The notes under the pieces were generated by a model. The model saw only the letters and a list, made by a program, of their open reading frames with translations. It was not told where the DNA came from and did no database searches. Source: Gammaproteobacteria bacterium (GTDB lineage: Bacteria > Gemmatimonadota > Gemmatimonadetes > Longimicrobiales > Gaopeijiaceae). Taken from it: a stretch of DNA of 12,441 nt. The stretch is from contig VYDD01000002.1 of the NCBI GenBank assembly GCA_009843625.1, positions 1 through 12,441 on the forward strand, in the 5' to 3' direction. Positions within the stretch are counted from its first letter, which is position 1. Every line of letters begins with the position of its first letter. Positions 1 through 5,935 of this stretch are shown here, one piece after another. Made by a program: the position numbers and the translations under genes.

Positions 1-1309
1 GGGCATGAGCGGCCTCGCCCTGGGCCGCGAGCTGGTCCGGAAGGGGCGCGAATGCGTCGTGCTGGAAGCCGAAGGCCGTCCAGGGGGAATCGTGAGCAGC
101 AAGCGCGTGGACGGGCTGCTCCTCGAGAACGGCCCCCAGCGGGCCCGCCTCACCGCGCCGTTCGCAGCTCTGGTGGACGAGTTGGGTCTGGGCGGATCGC
201 TCATCCTGGCGCCCCGGGACCTCGACTTCTTCATCTACAGGGGCGACAGGCTTCGCCGCGTGCCCCTTTCCGTACATGGCCTCCTGGGATCCGATGCCGT
301 GAGCTGGCGCGGCAAGCTTCGCGCGTTGCTCGAGCCGCTGACCCCCGGCGCCCGCGACGACGAGCGCGTTGCCGACTTTTTTTTTCGCAAGCTGGGGCGC
401 GAGCTGTACGAACATGTCGTGGGTCCACTCTATGGAGGTCTCTACGGGACCGACCCCGGGGACATGGTCGTGGGACTGTCGCTGGGCGGACTGTTGCGCG
501 ATATGGGGATCGGGCGGAGCCTGCTGGTCTCCCGCCTCTTCCGCCGCGCCCCGCGCGCGCCCCGCATCTGCTCCTTCGCCGACGGGATGGAGAGCCTGCC
601 CGGCGCCCTTGCCCTTGTCCTCGGTGACCGGGTGCGCCTGAACGCCCCGGTGCGCGCAATCGAACCACAAGCGCGCGGCTGGTCGGTCGTGCTGGACGAC
701 GAGACGCTGCCGGCGGAGCAGGTGGTGTTCGCGACTCCGGCGCCGGTGGCGGCCCGGCTGCTCCGCGGGATCGCACCGGACGCGTCCACCCGCATCGGCG
801 GCCTCCGCTACAATCAGCTCGCGGTCGTGCACCTGCGCGCCGACACCCACCTTCGGGGGATCGGCTTCCAGGTGTCGCTGGCGGAGCCGCGCGCGCTGCG
901 CGGCGTGACCTTCAGCCACTGCCTGTTCGGCGGGGAAGGGGGGCGACCGGACCGCAACGGGGTGTACACCGCCTATCTTGCCCATCCGGCCCAGCCGCGT
1001 GGCGCGCCATCCGGCTCGATGGGCAACTCCGCCGCCGCGCGCGGGAGGTTGATGGAAGCCCGCACGAACGAGGCGCTGGGCGTCCGGGCCGCCTCCGAAT
1101 TCGAGCGCTGCACCGGGTACGGCGCCGAGCCACTGGGAGTCGCGCGTCCGTCCATGCCCGCATGGGATACGTCGTGGTCGGCCCTCGCGGGGGTCCGGCT
1201 GCCGCCGGGGCTCCACGTCACTGCCAACTGGGAGAGCCGCCCGGGCCTGACGGGACGATTTGCGCGGGCCCGAGCGCTGGCCGCGAGCCTTGACCGGGAC
1301 CGGCGGTAG
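1..1309 (+). CDS. Protoporphyrinogen oxidase-like FAD-dependent oxidoreductase, 5'-truncated by the window edge
   Basis: This is probably the HemY/HemG-type oxygen-dependent protoporphyrinogen IX oxidase, which makes protoporphyrin IX for heme with FAD as cofactor. The visible frame starts inside the dinucleotide-binding fold: the window opens on GMSGLALG, the end of a GxGxxG loop, so the ATG at position 5 is internal and roughly 10-15 residues lie upstream. Next come the ribose-binding Glu (VVLEA) and the RPGG turn typical of the family. ADFFFRKLGRELYE followed by VVGPLYGGLYGTDP matches the conserved PPOX substrate-domain segment. The C-terminus (PGLHVTANWESRPGLTGRFARARALA) sits where the second FAD-contacting motif is found, though it diverges from the usual VGIPDCI form. 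About 435 residues are visible, near full length. A related amine-oxidase-superfamily enzyme cannot be excluded. A run of nine T at 377-385 encodes Phe-Phe-Phe in frame. Confidence 0.75.
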   Translation, partial: GMSGLALGRELVRKGRECVVLEAEGRPGGIVSSKRVDGLLLENGPQRARLTAPFAALVDELGLGGSLILAPRDLDFFIYRGDRLRRVPLSVHGLLGSDAVSWRGKLRALLEPLTPGARDDERVADFFFRKLGRELYEHVVGPLYGGLYGTDPGDMVVGLSLGGLLRDMGIGRSLLVSRLFRRAPRAPRICSFADGMESLPGALALVLGDRVRLNAPVRAIEPQARGWSVVLDDETLPAEQVVFATPAPVAARLLRGIAPDASTRIGGLRYNQLAVVHLRADTHLRGIGFQVSLAEPRALRGVTFSHCLFGGEGGRPDRNGVYTAYLAHPAQPRGAPSGSMGNSAAARGRLMEARTNEALGVRAASEFERCTGYGAEPLGVARPSMPAWDTSWSALAGVRLPPGLHVTANWESRPGLTGRFARARALAASLDRDRR

Positions 1310-1366
1310 GCGCGCCATCGCCCCAGAACCGCTGCGCGGCCGGTGCCTCCGAGTTGGCCTGTTTCC

Positions 1367-1412
1367 GCATCGTTACAGACAGGCAGTCACACCGTGCCTG
1401 CATCGTTACAGA
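1367..1412. repeat. 13-bp direct repeat GCATCGTTACAGA (two copies) flanking a 6-bp inverted repeat
   Basis: GCATCGTTACAGA occurs at 1367-1379 and again, without mismatch, at 1400-1412. The copies start 33 bases apart, about three helical turns. Between them CAGGCA (1380-1385) and TGCCTG (1395-1400) form a perfect 6-bp inverted repeat with a 9-base loop. Two same-face copies of a fairly AT-rich motif in a GC-rich promoter region suggest a binding site for a dimeric regulator of the downstream porin gene. The reverse complement contains TGTAACG, which resembles -35 elements of some ECF sigma factors, but this is only a resemblance. Confidence 0.5.
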
Positions 1413-1560
1413 ACGGGCGCCGGACCTCATTGACCCGGGTGCGGCCTCGGAACGAACTTCGTTGCGGATCCGGGCGCCACCGACGACAGGGATTCCTGCT
1501 GGTGGCTGCTAACCCGTTGAAAAACCGGATGATAGCACACTCCGGGCTACGTCGTTGCGA

Positions 1561-1566
1561 GGAGGT
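1561..1566 (+). promoter_or_regulatory. Shine-Dalgarno GGAGGT that fixes a TTG start
   Basis: A near-perfect anti-16S complement sits 8 bases before the TTG at 1575. The reading frame is closed upstream by a TAG at 1533-1535, and no ATG or GTG lies between that stop and 1575. TTG is therefore the only plausible start for the porin gene. Confidence 0.75.
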
Positions 1567-1574
1567 GGGACACC

Positions 1575-2942
1575 TTGGTACCCTTTGCCGCAGTACTGGC
1601 GATCGCGCTTCAGGCCGTTCCCGGTGGCGAGACCAACGGAGAGGCAGCCGAGGAACCCGCCAGCGGGCAGCAGCCGCCGGTGCTGACACCTGCCGTCTCG
1701 TTCTCCGTGGAGCACCGGACCCGCTACGAGCACCTGAACAACCAGTTCCGGGCCGGCCGGGGCGGCGATGACCGGCTGCTCGTCTTCCGCACCCTGGCGG
1801 CGGTGGAACTGGACGCTGGCCGATTCCGGGTGAGCACGGAATTCCAGGACGCGCGCACGGAGCTGGCGGACGCGGAGACGCCGCTGTCGACCAGCATCGT
1901 CAACCCCGTGGACCTGCTGCAGGCCTATGTGGAGGTACCGGTCGGCAACCTCCTCGCGGAAGGGAGCAGCAGCGTGCTGCGGGGCGGGCGCGTCACCATG
2001 GACATCGGCAGCCGCCGCCTGATCGCGCGCGACAACTTCACCAACGTCTCGTACGCCTTTACCGGCGTCGACTGGCAGTGGACGGGTCCCGACGACAGCA
2101 GACTGCGCACGTTCTTCACCTTCCCGGTGCAGCGCCAGGTGTCCGGGGACATCCTTGAGAATCGGCCCAAGTTCGATACCGAGTCCGGCAACGTGCGGTT
2201 CTGGGGCGTCCACTACTCGCCGGCCGAGCTTCCCTGGGGTGACGAGGGCGAGTTCTACTACTTCGGCCTCGACGAAAGCGACAGCCCGGGACGGCGTACC
2301 GCCGACCGCGACTTCCACACGCTCGGCGCGCGACTCTATCGTTCTGCGGCTGAGGCCAGCTTCGACTACCAGTTCGAGTCGATCTTCCAGTTGGGCCGAT
2401 CCCGCATGTCGAAGTCGGCGACGACGGACCTGGATCACCGCGCCCGGTATTTCCACATCGAGGCGGGCTATACCTTCGCGGCTCCCGGTGCTCCGCGGCT
2501 CAAGCTGCAATACGACTACGCGAGCGGGGACAAGGATCCCACGGACGGGCAGAACAACCGCTTCAGCGGCCTGTTCGGCTCCCGCAGCGGCGACTTCGGG
2601 CCCAGCGGCATCTACGGGCTCGTTCCCCGGACCAACATCAGCTCGCCCGGTGCGCACCTGAGCCTCACGCCGGGCGGCGGCGTGGAGACGTTCGTGGCCT
2701 TGCGCGCCTACTGGCTGGCCACGGTCAGCGACGCCTGGCTGGTCGCGGACATCTCGAGTCCCGCGGGCCAGCCGCAAAGCCACATCGGCAACCAGGTGGA
2801 GTTCCGGGTGCGCTGGGACGTGCGGCCGGGCCGCCTCCGGTTCCAGGCCGGGGGAGCACACCTGTTCGCGGGAGATCTGCCCGCGAGCGCGGACAAGAGC
2901 GACCCCACCTTCTTCTACGCGCAGACGACAGTCTCGTTCTGA
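1575..2942 (+). CDS. Alginate-export-family outer-membrane beta-barrel protein (porin)
   Basis: This 455-residue protein matches the alginate-export (AlgE-like) porin family. Members form an outer-membrane channel, and many have unknown substrates rather than alginate. Residues 1-16 or so are a short hydrophobic export signal with no basic residue, which is unusual; an acidic, Pro/Gln-rich linker follows to about residue 35. The mature part begins with the family's first strands (EHRTRYEHLNNQFRAG), then FRTLAAVELDAGRFRVSTEFQD, VNPVDLLQAYVEV and RRLIARDNFTNVSYAFTGVDW, all typical of this family. Alternating hydrophobic/polar strands with aromatic girdles continue to a C-terminal Phe (TTVSF), the usual signal for the BAM assembly machinery. 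The start is TTG with a strong ribosome binding site. It lies 265 bases after the flavoenzyme gene, so it is probably transcribed separately. The family is fairly sure, the substrate unknown. Confidence 0.85.
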   Translation: MVPFAAVLAIALQAVPGGETNGEAAEEPASGQQPPVLTPAVSFSVEHRTRYEHLNNQFRAGRGGDDRLLVFRTLAAVELDAGRFRVSTEFQDARTELADAETPLSTSIVNPVDLLQAYVEVPVGNLLAEGSSSVLRGGRVTMDIGSRRLIARDNFTNVSYAFTGVDWQWTGPDDSRLRTFFTFPVQRQVSGDILENRPKFDTESGNVRFWGVHYSPAELPWGDEGEFYYFGLDESDSPGRRTADRDFHTLGARLYRSAAEASFDYQFESIFQLGRSRMSKSATTDLDHRARYFHIEAGYTFAAPGAPRLKLQYDYASGDKDPTDGQNNRFSGLFGSRSGDFGPSGIYGLVPRTNISSPGAHLSLTPGGGVETFVALRAYWLATVSDAWLVADISSPAGQPQSHIGNQVEFRVRWDVRPGRLRFQAGGAHLFAGDLPASADKSDPTFFYAQTTVSF

Positions 2943-2946
2943 CGTC

Positions 2947-2965
2947 GCGCCCGTCGTTCGGGCGT
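2947..2965 (+). terminator. GC-rich stem-loop just after the porin gene, possible terminator
   Basis: GCGCCCG (2947-2953) pairs with CGGGCGT (2959-2965) as seven base pairs, one of them a G-T wobble, around the 5-base loop TCGTT. It begins four bases after the TGA stop. No T-tract follows, so it is not a classic intrinsic terminator. It may instead protect the 3' end or act as a weak terminator. Confidence 0.35.
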
Positions 2966-3018
2966 CGCGCGAGCCCGGGAACTCGCTTGTGGACCCGTCT
3001 CGCGCCACCTACGTTGAC

Positions 3019-3031
3019 CCTGTCCGACAGG
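3019..3031. promoter_or_regulatory. Palindrome CCTGTC-C-GACAGG, candidate operator
   Basis: A perfect 6-bp inverted repeat with a one-base centre lies 31 bases before the molybdopterin enzyme start. A TTGACC (3014-3019) that could be a -35 box abuts it, but there is no clear -10 at the right distance. It could be an operator or a chance palindrome. Confidence 0.25.
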
Positions 3032-3049
3032 CTCACCAACGCTATGCCC

Positions 3050-3055
3050 GGGAGG
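3050..3055 (+). promoter_or_regulatory. Shine-Dalgarno GGGAGG that selects the ATG at 3062
   Basis: This site lies six bases before ATG 3062. A longer in-frame reading from GTG 2987 has no comparable site and would put 25 residues ahead of the twin-arginine signal, so 3062 is the supported start. Confidence 0.75.
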
Positions 3056-3061
3056 CACTCC

Positions 3062-3775
3062 ATGAAGCTCACACGACGCGACGCGATCAAGGTATCGGGG
3101 ACGGCCGTCGCCGGCCTTTCCATGGGGGTGGTGAAGCCGGACCGGGTGCTTGCGCAGGAAGCGCAGGAGTTCCCGGATCGGCTGGTGGAGGGCGAGATCC
3201 GCACGCGCGCCGATCTGCCGCTGAATGCCGACGGCTCCGCCCCTGAGCATCCCCCGGGATCCGCCGGCCCCATCGACGGCGTCATCTACCGCTATACCGG
3301 GGGCGAGGCGCCCGACACCGACCTCGACTACCGCACCGCGAGCATACGCATCGCCGCGAGCCGGCTGTCCCGGCTGCACGGCACCCTGCGCTACGACGAC
3401 CTGGCGGACCTGCCCCGGCACTCCATGGTGACGCTGCTCCAGTGCGGCGCGCCCCGGCCCACCGGCATCGCCAAGTGGACCGGCGTCCGTTTCAACGACG
3501 TCCTGGACATGATCGGCCTGGCGCCCACGGCGCACTACTGCCGCATCATCTCGCACGACGGCTACTACACGGACGAGGAAGTCCCCACCATGCGTCATCG
3601 CCAGACGATGCTCGTATGGATGCTCAACGACGAGCCGCTGCCCCCCGTGAACGGCGCTCCGTTCCGTATTGTGATCCCGTTCCGCTACGGTGGCCGCAGC
3701 GTGAAGGCCGTCCAGGAGATCACCTTCGGTTCGCCGTCGCTGCCGTTCCGCGAGGTGCCGACACGGGGAGCCTGA
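3062..3775 (+). CDS. Tat-exported sulfite-oxidase-fold molybdopterin oxidoreductase
   Basis: This is a 237-residue periplasmic oxidoreductase with the molybdopterin-binding fold of sulfite oxidase and MsrP. The N-terminus is a twin-arginine signal (TRRDAIK, then a hydrophobic stretch at about residues 11-24) with likely cleavage after VLA at residues 29-31, so the protein would be folded with its cofactor before export. The family's molybdenum-ligand cysteine is Cys128 in TLLQCGAP. WTGVRFNDVLDMIGL (139-153) and the C-terminal RYGGRSVKAVQEITF (208-222) match conserved segments, the last at the usual cofactor-phosphate site. The residues after the cysteine read GAPRP rather than the GNRR of sulfite oxidases, so the substrate is not predictable. 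No heme domain and no C-terminal dimerisation domain are present. I see no partner cytochrome or MsrQ-like gene beside it. It is likely monocistronic. Confidence 0.82.
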   Translation: MKLTRRDAIKVSGTAVAGLSMGVVKPDRVLAQEAQEFPDRLVEGEIRTRADLPLNADGSAPEHPPGSAGPIDGVIYRYTGGEAPDTDLDYRTASIRIAASRLSRLHGTLRYDDLADLPRHSMVTLLQCGAPRPTGIAKWTGVRFNDVLDMIGLAPTAHYCRIISHDGYYTDEEVPTMRHRQTMLVWMLNDEPLPPVNGAPFRIVIPFRYGGRSVKAVQEITFGSPSLPFREVPTRGA

Positions 3776-4024
3776 CGCGACACGGATCGGCATCGGCGTC
3801 TCCTGCCGAAACGCCGCATGTCGCACGCCGGTGAAGGAAGGGGCAATCGGCATCGCATCGTGTCCTTCCTGGTCCACGCGGCCGGGGCTGGCGCGTTGCT
3901 CACGGTTTGCTATGTTGCGTCCCGGACCGATCATCAGGACGTGTACGACACCTCCTGAGCCGGGTGCGACGGTTTCAGACATCATCACGCAAGTAACCGG
4001 GTTTCCCCTGCAGGGAGAGAGAGG
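3776..4024. other. Intergenic region before the STAS gene
   Basis: These 249 bases show no gene I can support. A short GTG-started frame at 3831-4028 has Cys- and Pro-rich shadow-like composition and no family resemblance. The 10-mer ATCGGCATCG occurs at 3786-3795 and 3846-3855, probably by chance. A possible extended -10 element lies at 3908-3916. Confidence 0.4.
3908..3916 (+). promoter_or_regulatory. Possible extended -10 promoter element TGCTATGTT
   Basis: TG-C-TATGTT fits the TGnTATAAT extended -10 pattern and is an AT-rich island about 109 bases before the STAS gene. No good -35 box lies 17 bases upstream, which an extended -10 can tolerate. This is inference from consensus only. Confidence 0.25.
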
Positions 4025-4366
4025 ATGAGAATCGACGTGAAGTGGCGACGCGAGGGAGGCGTTGCGATCGCTTCGGTGCTGGGCCGAATCGACAACGCGA
4101 GCGCGGACGAGTTCCGGAGTCTTGTCGAGGAGGGCCTGAGCACGGACGACGATTTCCTGATTGTGGACATGGAGAAGGTCGCGTTCATGAGCAGCGCCGG
4201 CCTCAGGGCATGCCTGATCCTGGCCAGGAAGGTCGGGCGCGGGAAGTTCGCCCTTTGCTCCCTCACCCAATTGAATCGCGAGGTCGTGGCCATCAGCGGA
4301 TTCGACCAGTTGATCCCCGTGCACGAGTCACAGGCTGCTGCCATCGACGCGGTCGGCGGCTCCTGA
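4025..4366 (+). CDS. STAS-domain anti-sigma-factor antagonist (SpoIIAA/RsbV-like)
   Basis: This is a 113-residue single-domain cytoplasmic protein of the STAS family. Such proteins bind and neutralise an anti-sigma kinase when unphosphorylated and are switched off by serine phosphorylation. The layout is typical: an N-terminal strand (VAIASVLGRIDN), FLIVDMEKVAFMSSAGLRACLIL, then FALCSLTQLNREVVAISGFDQLIPVH. By alignment with the RsbV motif MDSTGL, Ser57 in FMSSAGL takes the phosphoacceptor place, while the preceding Asp is replaced by Ser56, a common variant in partner-switching proteins outside Firmicutes. The ATG follows a purine-rich GGGAGAGAGAGG site. The gene is followed after 56 bases by an unrecognised small gene on the same strand, possibly one operon. 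No anti-sigma kinase, phosphatase or sigma factor gene is in the window, so the regulated pathway is unknown. Confidence 0.88.
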   Translation: MRIDVKWRREGGVAIASVLGRIDNASADEFRSLVEEGLSTDDDFLIVDMEKVAFMSSAGLRACLILARKVGRGKFALCSLTQLNREVVAISGFDQLIPVHESQAAAIDAVGGS

Positions 4367-4422
4367 CCGCGCGTCTGAACCAACCCGATGAATGTTTTTC
4401 ACGTTCCAGGGAGAACCAAGCA

Positions 4423-4695
4423 ATGAGCGAACAGAGGGCGATCACCATCAAGCGCTCCGTCGACTTCAACATCGTGGGCGAGAACATTCTCGACATCGCG
4501 GATTTCGCGGTCGAGAAATATGAGTTCCGGAACGACACCGATCTGGCCCCGGAGGTGCGCAAGGCCGCGACCGAGGCGATCCGCGCGGCTCTCTGGGCGC
4601 GAGTCGAAGAACTGAAGCTCAAGCGCAAGCAGATTCTGGCCGGCATGTTCGAGTTGGCCGACGAAACCGCAAAGCGGGTCGTGGAGGGCGGTTAG
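4423..4695 (+). CDS. Small hypothetical protein, 90 aa, downstream of the STAS gene
   Basis: I do not recognise this protein. It starts at ATG 4423 with AGGGAG at 4408-4413, nine bases upstream, and follows the STAS gene after 56 bases on the same strand, so the two may be co-transcribed. The sequence is soluble and charged: an N-terminal stretch (ITIKRSVDFNIVGENILDIADFAVEKYEF), then a long predicted helical part from about residue 43 to 87, rich in Ala, Glu, Lys and Arg (for example VEELKLKRKQILAGMFELADE) with possible coiled-coil character. There is no signal peptide, membrane segment, Cys pair or known catalytic motif. Its place next to a STAS protein suggests a partner or target in the same signalling circuit, which is inference only. 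Its stop codon overlaps the stop of the convergent reductase gene. Confidence 0.7.
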   Translation: MSEQRAITIKRSVDFNIVGENILDIADFAVEKYEFRNDTDLAPEVRKAATEAIRAALWARVEELKLKRKQILAGMFELADETAKRVVEGG

Positions 4696-5753
4696 ACCAG
4701 GCCGTCGTCGAGCAATTGCCGGAAGTGGTCGACGATTGACTCTGCCGCGGGGCGGAAGGTCATTCCGAGAGCATCTCTCGCGTGTCGGTTGTCGAACCTC
4801 AGCGGGTAGCCGACGTTGCGCCTCACCACGGCCTGCGGGATTCGCTGCCGGGGCGCGAGCATCAGCGCAACCACTCTGGGCACGGTCTTGCGCGGGAATG
4901 GATAGCCGTCGCCGAAGTGACTGCGCAGAATCGAAGCGATTTCGATCAGGCTCAGCGTCTCACTGACCAGAATGTGACGGCCTCGGGCCTCCGGGATTAA
5001 TCCGGCGCGCAGGTGACCCTCCGCGACATCGCGCACATCCACGACGGCGTATTGGAGCTCGGGGGCGCCGAAGCGATAGTAGCCGTTCCCGAGGTCGCGC
5101 ATGATCAGGACGCCCTCGGCGCTCGTGCTGCGGCCAAGGCCCGGGCCGAGAACGAGGCCGGGGTTCACGGCTACCAGATCCCACCGGTCCTGTCCGTCCG
5201 CCATTTCCCATGCCAGCCGCTCCGCCAGCGTCTTGGAGTAGGAATAGGGCTGGTGGTGCACATTGCTGGTTGTGTTCCAATGGCTCTCGTCGAATCGGTC
5301 GGCCCCGGTTTCCTCAAGATCCGCCGCGTCGCCGTAGACGGCTACGATGCTGGAGGTGAACACCACTCGCCGGACTGAGGGAGTCCGGTTCGCGGCTTCC
5401 AGGACGTGGCGGGTGCCGCGGACAGCCGGCTGCACAAGGTCGCCTTCGGGATCCACCACGTCCCGCACGATCAGCGGCGAAGCCGTGTGGAAGACGATGC
5501 GGCAGCCCGCCATCGCGCGGTCGAACCCGCCAGCGTCAAGGAGATCGGCGTCAAACAGGCTCAGCTTTCCGGGACGGCGCCGCGCGGCCGCTCTCAGGTG
5601 GCCGGTCCTGGCCGGATCCCCCGTGTCGCGCACCGTCGCGTGGACGTCGAAGCCGCGTTCGAGCAGCCTCCTGACCAGCCAGGACGCGACGTAGCCGTTT
5701 CCGCCCGTGACGAGAACCGGGCGGCGACGCGGGACGGTTACCTGGGTCGACAT
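4692..5753 (-). CDS. NAD(P)-dependent extended SDR, dihydroflavonol-4-reductase/epimerase-like
   Basis: This 353-residue NAD(P)-binding oxidoreductase belongs to the extended short-chain dehydrogenases close to dihydroflavonol 4-reductase and cinnamoyl-CoA reductase. These enzymes reduce carbonyls or act on sugar or steroid substrates. The cofactor loop is VTGGNGYVASWLV (residues 15-27). Further marks are FHTASP (88-93), the FTSS catalytic serine region (132-135), the Tyr170-x3-Lys174 catalytic pair in PYSYSKTLAE, and NPGLVLGP (197-204), all of the DFR type. I chose the ATG at 5753. An upstream in-frame ATG at 5915 would add 54 Arg-rich residues unlike the family and would nearly reach the start of the divergent PKS gene. 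No Shine-Dalgarno precedes 5753. Being divergent from the PKS it may act on the polyketide or share its control, but this is inference. The substrate is unknown. Confidence 0.85.
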   Translation of the reverse strand: MSTQVTVPRRRPVLVTGGNGYVASWLVRRLLERGFDVHATVRDTGDPARTGHLRAAARRRPGKLSLFDADLLDAGGFDRAMAGCRIVFHTASPLIVRDVVDPEGDLVQPAVRGTRHVLEAANRTPSVRRVVFTSSIVAVYGDAADLEETGADRFDESHWNTTSNVHHQPYSYSKTLAERLAWEMADGQDRWDLVAVNPGLVLGPGLGRSTSAEGVLIMRDLGNGYYRFGAPELQYAVVDVRDVAEGHLRAGLIPEARGRHILVSETLSLIEIASILRSHFGDGYPFPRKTVPRVVALMLAPRQRIPQAVVRRNVGYPLRFDNRHARDALGMTFRPAAESIVDHFRQLLDDGLV

Positions 5754-5759
5754 GTTCGG

Positions 5760-5765
5760 AACATA
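5760..5765 (-). promoter_or_regulatory. Possible -10 box TATGTT for a leaderless reductase transcript
   Basis: Read on the - strand, TATGTT (5765 down to 5760) is preceded by TG and lies six bases before the ATG at 5753. That spacing would start transcription at or next to the start codon. The absence of a ribosome binding site fits a leaderless mRNA. There is no clear -35 box. Confidence 0.35.
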
Positions 5766-5821
5766 CAGAACCGAGGCCCGACGCAGCAGGATCGGTTGCC
5801 TTCTACGAAGCCCGGGCCGCC

Positions 5822-5869
5822 TGTCGGTTGTCGACCCGCGCTGCGACATTATCTTGTGGTTTTGCGACA
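5822..5869. promoter_or_regulatory. Cluster of four TGTCG/CGACA half-sites in the divergent promoter region
   Basis: TGTCG occurs at 5822-5826 and 5829-5833, and its inverse CGACA at 5844-5848 and 5865-5869. The last two sit inside TGCGACA copies exactly 21 bases apart, two helical turns. The cluster lies between the start codons of the reductase and the PKS, where a shared regulator would be expected to bind. This is a candidate operator array from pattern alone. Confidence 0.35.
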
Positions 5870-5891
5870 ATCCGCGCGATCTTCGTATGCG
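5862..5891 (+). promoter_or_regulatory. Weak candidate promoter for the PKS gene
   Basis: TTGCGA (5862-5867) and TATGCG (5886-5891), 18 bases apart, are the best -35/-10 pair I can find upstream of the PKS. The match is four and three of six bases, so support is low. The -35 overlaps one of the TGCGACA repeats. Confidence 0.2.
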
Positions 5892-5906
5892 GGGCCAGCG
5901 AGACGT

Positions 5907-5918
5907 GCGATACATCGC
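5907..5918. promoter_or_regulatory. 12-bp palindrome GCGAT-AC-ATCGC before the PKS start
   Basis: A perfect 5-bp inverted repeat with a two-base centre lies 17 bases before the PKS ATG and directly beside its ribosome binding site. It could be an operator just downstream of the promoter; the two-base loop is too short for a stable RNA hairpin. Confidence 0.3.
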
Positions 5919-5930
5919 GGGAGGCGGGAG
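5919..5930 (+). promoter_or_regulatory. Double Shine-Dalgarno (GGGAGG, GGGAG) fixing the PKS start
   Basis: GGGAGG at 5919-5924 and GGGAG at 5926-5930 precede ATG 5936 by 11 and 5 bases. They support 5936 over a TTG at 5828, which would add 36 residues ahead of the KS domain with no ribosome binding site. Confidence 0.65.
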
Positions 5931-5935
5931 CCACG

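Larger units (their letters stand above)
1310..1574. other. Intergenic region upstream of the porin gene
   Basis: This 265-base stretch holds no credible gene. The small open frames across it on both strands have no family resemblance and no good ribosome binding site. It contains a 13-bp direct repeat with an inverted repeat between its copies (separate entry) and, at its end, the porin ribosome binding site. TTGAAA at 1517-1522 could be a -35 box, but I find no convincing -10 at the right spacing. Confidence 0.5.

Noticed and set aside
1509..3008. A 499-codon open frame on the - strand
   Set aside because: It is antisense to the porin gene, which has clear family motifs, a signal and a ribosome binding site; the - strand reading has none.
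3786..3855. 10-mer ATCGGCATCG repeated 60 bases apart
   Set aside because: The repeat is short, made of common GC-rich words, and not tied to any other feature.
3831..4028. A short GTG-started + strand frame before the STAS gene
   Set aside because: No ribosome binding site, Cys/Pro-rich composition unlike a folded protein, and overlap with the STAS ribosome binding site and start.
2915..4324. A 469-codon open frame on the - strand
   Set aside because: It runs antisense through the molybdopterin enzyme, the following intergenic region and the STAS gene, and resembles no protein family.
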